In this document: in pieces, positions 61,126-64,000 of the stretch
Numbering within the stretch: the first letter of the stretch is position 1
How the letters are laid out: every line of letters begins with the position of its first letter
NCBI GenBank assembly: GCA_020161935.1
Contig: JAIUNI010000008.1
Coordinates: 1-64,000, forward strand
DNA length: 64,000 bases
DNA from: Chloroflexota bacterium
GTDB lineage: Bacteria > Chloroflexota > Anaerolineae > Aggregatilineales > Phototrophicaceae
Direction: 5' to 3'
Translations under genes and position numbers: made by a program
The notes under the pieces: model-generated
The model's database searches: none
Told to the model about the DNA's origin: nothing
Seen by the model: only the letters and a program-made list of their open reading frames with translations

Positions 61126-61764
61126 GTGCGCCTGACCATCGACGGTATTCCGTACACCTTTATCCCGATCAAAGAATTTCGCGCTGCCCATAACCTGCCG
61201 TCGGCCTTCGGCATCAACCTGTTCGAGGACAAAGACTACACCGACTTGGGGCGCATTGATTCGGCTGGCAGTCATCTCAACAGCTTGCGTGACAATATCA
61301 TGGAATCCCTACCCCAGCGCCTGCCGCCGATGCAGTGGTTAAGCGAAGTCACCACCGTCACGCGCCAGTTCCAAAAATACCTCTATTACATCAACGATCA
61401 TGTGGGCTTGCGCGATGTCGAGGTGGAGTTCGCCGTCGCGGGGTTTAGTGACGTGCTGCAAGTCTACGCCTACGCGCTGGCACGGGCCGAGGCCGCCCAC
61501 AGCCCACTGCCGGAATTCCGCGAGTTGTACGAGGAATGGTTATTCGGCACCACCAAAGTTTTTAAAGAGCGCCATGCCTATATGATTGACGACCAACCCT
61601 GCACCGTGCGCGTCGTTGCCCACGCCTACGGGCGCATCGGCTTGCTCATCCACGCGGCGCAAACCTACGCGGTGTATGATCCGGTTCTCGCCTGCCCCGC
61701 CGAGGGGTTCATGACGAGTTTCCTCGCCGAAATTACGAACCACATGCGCTTGGCGAGCCAATAA
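61126..61764 (+). CDS. Unknown protein
   Basis: 212 residues from a GTG. Soluble, mostly helical, no signal or recognised domain (YTFIPIKEFRAAHNLPSAFG, QFQKYLYYINDHVGLRDVEV). The next gene starts directly after its stop, so the two are co-translated. Confidence 0.7.
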   Translation: MRLTIDGIPYTFIPIKEFRAAHNLPSAFGINLFEDKDYTDLGRIDSAGSHLNSLRDNIMESLPQRLPPMQWLSEVTTVTRQFQKYLYYINDHVGLRDVEVEFAVAGFSDVLQVYAYALARAEAAHSPLPEFRELYEEWLFGTTKVFKERHAYMIDDQPCTVRVVAHAYGRIGLLIHAAQTYAVYDPVLACPAEGFMTSFLAEITNHMRLASQ

Positions 61765-62697
61765 ATGTTCCGGTTGGCCGTGGTCGGTGCGCTCGTCCTC
61801 GGCGGCATTACATCCGCCATGACAGCCGGTTCGCTGCTGATCGCAGGTGTTTTACCCTACCGCATTCTGAGTTATGTCAATTCCCCGTTCGCAACCGCTG
61901 TTCTGCTGGATGTTGACCGCCGCTTACCTATCGAGTTGATTGATGGCGTTTACAGCCCAACAGGGTCGCCCGATGGGCAGCAGCTTGCGTTTTATGCCCC
62001 GACGTTTAACAACCAGCGCAACATTTACACGTTAGACCTGTACAACCGCCGCGTCCGCCGTCTCACCTTCAACGGCGCGAACAACCACGACCCCACATGG
62101 TCGCCGGATGGTCGCGAAATCGCCTTCGCCTCGAATTACGGGAACGCCTTTGGCATTTTCGCGATGGATGTCGATTGTGTCGCCCCCTTTGAAGTCTGTG
62201 CCACACGCCTCACCCCGATTGACGACAACTGGTACGCCGCGCCAGCATGGTCACCGGATGGGCAGCAAATCGCCTTCGTCGCCACCCTCGATACCCTCGG
62301 CAGTTTTGACACATCACTCGGCAATTCGAACCTATACATCATCAACAGCGACGGCACGAACATGCGCCGTATCACCACCAATTTGGGCGAGGATTACACA
62401 CCCGCGTGGTCGCCGGACAGCCGCAGCCTCGTTTACGCCGCGCAAAATATCCAGAACAGCTCAATGGACATCATGATGATGGATGTGGACTGCCCCATTC
62501 TCAACGGCTGCCAGCGGCAGGTGTACAGCGATGTGGTCGATCTCATGCCGTCATGGTCGCCCGATGGACGCGAAATCGTGTTCGTTGATGTGCAGGACGG
62601 CAACTACGAAATTTGGATTGCCGCCAGCGACGGCAGCAGTATCCAACAGATCACCGATAATGACCTTGACGAGATCACCCCGCGCTGGTGGCCTTGA
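61765..62697 (+). CDS. TolB-like beta-propeller protein (PD40 repeats)
   Basis: 310 residues. An N-terminal signal or anchor (AVVGALVLGGITSAMTAGSLL), then repeated TWSPDGREIAFASN-type blades, four to five WSPDG units, like TolB/PD40 proteins. Likely extracytoplasmic binding protein or sensor. Direct contact with the preceding gene (TAA-ATG). Confidence 0.88.
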   Translation: MFRLAVVGALVLGGITSAMTAGSLLIAGVLPYRILSYVNSPFATAVLLDVDRRLPIELIDGVYSPTGSPDGQQLAFYAPTFNNQRNIYTLDLYNRRVRRLTFNGANNHDPTWSPDGREIAFASNYGNAFGIFAMDVDCVAPFEVCATRLTPIDDNWYAAPAWSPDGQQIAFVATLDTLGSFDTSLGNSNLYIINSDGTNMRRITTNLGEDYTPAWSPDSRSLVYAAQNIQNSSMDIMMMDVDCPILNGCQRQVYSDVVDLMPSWSPDGREIVFVDVQDGNYEIWIAASDGSSIQQITDNDLDEITPRWWP

Positions 62698-62798
62698 CCG
62701 CTTGTGGAAGCCTGTTAGATACGTTAATATTCCACTCATTAATGGTGATCGTAAAAATACAATGCTTTTAAGCCCTTTTGCGGCAGCGAGGAGGCGCT

Positions 62799-63815
62799 AT
62801 GAACGCGCAGGTTGCACCCAATTACGGAAGGCGAGCCGTCCTGCTCATTTTAGCGCTGGGCGTGGTCGGCGTGATCTTGGCGCTGGTCTCCGGCAGCACT
62901 GATAACTTCTTGACCTTTAACATCACGCAGGTGCTGGTGCTAGGCATCCTGCTGCTGGTCGGCGCGGTTCTGCTGTTCTTGGGGCAGTTCGCCAGTATCT
63001 CCCCCGGCACGATTGGCAGCGTTATCATCGGCCTCGGTGTCACCGCCATGATCGTGTCCATCGTACTCGGCTTGGGGCGGCTGGCGAGTGACTTCCTCAG
63101 CTTCGACCTCACGCAAATCCTCGTCCTCGGCGGCGTGTTCGTCGTGGTGGGCTTCATCGTGCGTAGCTGGCTGGGTTCAACCGAGCGCATCAACGTGCCG
63201 CGCCGCATCGCGTGGATTACCATCGCCATCGGTATCGTCGGCATCATCGTCGGCGTGGTCGCCAACAGTATGAACGTCCTCGGCTTCAGCCCTATCCAAC
63301 TAATCGCGCTCGGCGTGGTGTTCGCCATCGTCGGTGTTCTCCTGCTGCTGTTCTTTAGCGGCGACATTGACCCGACCCCCGCACCAATGGCGCACATTCG
63401 GACGCAGCCCTTACGCTCGTCCGCACCCGCCGCCCCGCCCATGCCGCGTGCCAGCGTTCCACCGCCCACACCGACTGTCACCACGCAAGCCGCGCCACCG
63501 GTTCCCGCTGCGCCAGTGGTCACACCTGCCGCCCGCGCCACCGGCAAACGCGATGACCTGCTGATTATCGAAGGCATTGGCCCCAAGAGCAAAGAAGCGC
63601 TCAACAAAGCCGGTATCACCAGCTTCGAACAAATCGCCAACCTGTCGCCGGATGACCTCTACCGCATCGTCAAAATCGAAGGCGGCGTGAACCTCGTCGG
63701 CGATGCCAAGACATGGCCGAAGCAGGCACGGTTGCTGGCAGACGGCAAGATGAAAGAGTTCGAGGAATACGTGAAGTACCTCGTCAACTCACGCGACCTC
63801 AACACCAAGTCGTAA
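62799..63815 (+). CDS. Six-helix membrane protein with C-terminal helix-hairpin-helix domain
   Basis: 338 residues from ATG 62799 (GAGGAGG upstream; TTG at 62778 would add seven residues). Six helices in three similar hairpins (ITQVLVLGILLLVGAVLLFLG, LTQILVLGGVFVVVG, SPIQLIALGVVFAIVGVLLLL). A Pro/Ala/Thr linker and a cytoplasmic domain follow, with LLIIEGIGPKSKEALNKAGI, as in DUF4332/helix-hairpin-helix modules. It could link membrane and nucleic acid or protein; no function known. Confidence 0.75.
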   Translation: MNAQVAPNYGRRAVLLILALGVVGVILALVSGSTDNFLTFNITQVLVLGILLLVGAVLLFLGQFASISPGTIGSVIIGLGVTAMIVSIVLGLGRLASDFLSFDLTQILVLGGVFVVVGFIVRSWLGSTERINVPRRIAWITIAIGIVGIIVGVVANSMNVLGFSPIQLIALGVVFAIVGVLLLLFFSGDIDPTPAPMAHIRTQPLRSSAPAAPPMPRASVPPPTPTVTTQAAPPVPAAPVVTPAARATGKRDDLLIIEGIGPKSKEALNKAGITSFEQIANLSPDDLYRIVKIEGGVNLVGDAKTWPKQARLLADGKMKEFEEYVKYLVNSRDLNTKS

Positions 63816-63824
63816 TCAGATTGC

Positions 63825-63852
63825 ATCGGGCGGAGGGACACTTTCGCCCGAT
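63825..63852 (+). terminator. Hairpin after the membrane protein gene
   Basis: ATCGGGCG / CGCCCGAT stem, no clear T-run. Confidence 0.5.
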
Positions 63853-63946
63853 TCCTACCTCCGTTATCACAACGATTAACAATTTGGTCATGCATGGTTG
63901 GGGTATCTCCACTACAATAGGGGCGTTGTAGTTTTGAGGAAGTACC

Positions 63947-64000
63947 ATGTTAATCACCCGCAACGATCATGTTATCCATGACCTCTTGAAAACAGCCCGC
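63947..64000 (+). CDS. Start of a gene cut by the window end
   Basis: ATG with GAGGA seven bases upstream and 18 open codons (MLITRNDHVIHDLLKTAR) to the edge. Too short to assign. Confidence 0.6.
   Translation, partial: MLITRNDHVIHDLLKTAR

Overview
The window looks like a moderately GC-rich bacterial chromosome segment, most likely from Chloroflexota (Anaerolineae-like). This is inferred, not proven. The pointers are secreted or membrane proteins with Thr/Pro-rich tails and linkers, a bacterial Elp3, a DUF3488-type transglutaminase, a DDN-type (deazaflavin-type) nitroreductase, a type-A RNase P RNA and many dispersed intergenic repeats. About 60 protein-coding genes are supported, plus one remnant gene. 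There is no tRNA, rRNA, CRISPR array or intact insertion sequence.

1-3808 (minus strand): an aldo/keto reductase followed by two tandem secreted SGNH hydrolases, one plain and one carrying a long Thr-rich tail that runs off the window. 4095-12308 (plus): a seven-gene chemosensory operon, CheY-like, CheR-TPR, CheW, MCP, CheA-REC, CheB, CheW, with Wsp-like composition but no diguanylate cyclase. 12608-14731: two Gfo/Idh/MocA oxidoreductases behind a promoter that overlaps a palindrome. 14790-15196 (minus): rnpB with promoter box and terminator. 15241-20784: an EamA transporter, a TgpA-like transglutaminase and a secreted LysM plus clan-A-like glycosidase, pointing to envelope work. 20966-25286: a third Gfo/Idh oxidoreductase, an aldo/keto reductase and an ABC exporter pair, separated by copies of a hairpin repeat.

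25287-26452 is a repeat-rich gap with tandem 156-bp units and a composite dispersed element whose inverted second copy lies at 39790-40100. 26453-28978 is a Cache-type/HAMP/GAF histidine kinase. 29176-31012 is tsaE-tsaB-rimI (tRNA t6A synthesis and acetylation). 31103-36726 is an AT-rich island of glycosyltransferases, a methyltransferase and a flippase, probably for surface polysaccharide, followed by an epimerase.

37854-42777: HAD phosphatase, patatin-like lipase, esterase and soluble histidine kinase. 43021-48996: a minus-strand run with three M42 aminopeptidases interleaved with a PIN protein, an unknown protein, a PhzF remnant reduced by an internal deletion and a lipo/secreted propeller-like protein. 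49050-50149: two tandem small membrane proteins sharing a membrane motif and a PLPF end. 50198-52015: Elp3. 52391-53401: MarR and a nitroreductase, with two matching palindromic operators between them. 54213-54335: a self-contained gene for a 40-residue secreted peptide with its own terminator.

54509-60970: DUF4256, amidohydrolase, GNAT, nitrilase-like hydrolase, then a HAD-HicB-shikimate-kinase-like operon in which the kinase P-loop is destroyed and HicB has no HicA, and an unusual SDR. 61126-63815: an unknown protein, a TolB-like propeller and a six-helix membrane protein with a cytoplasmic helix-hairpin-helix domain. A new gene starts at 63947 and runs off the window.
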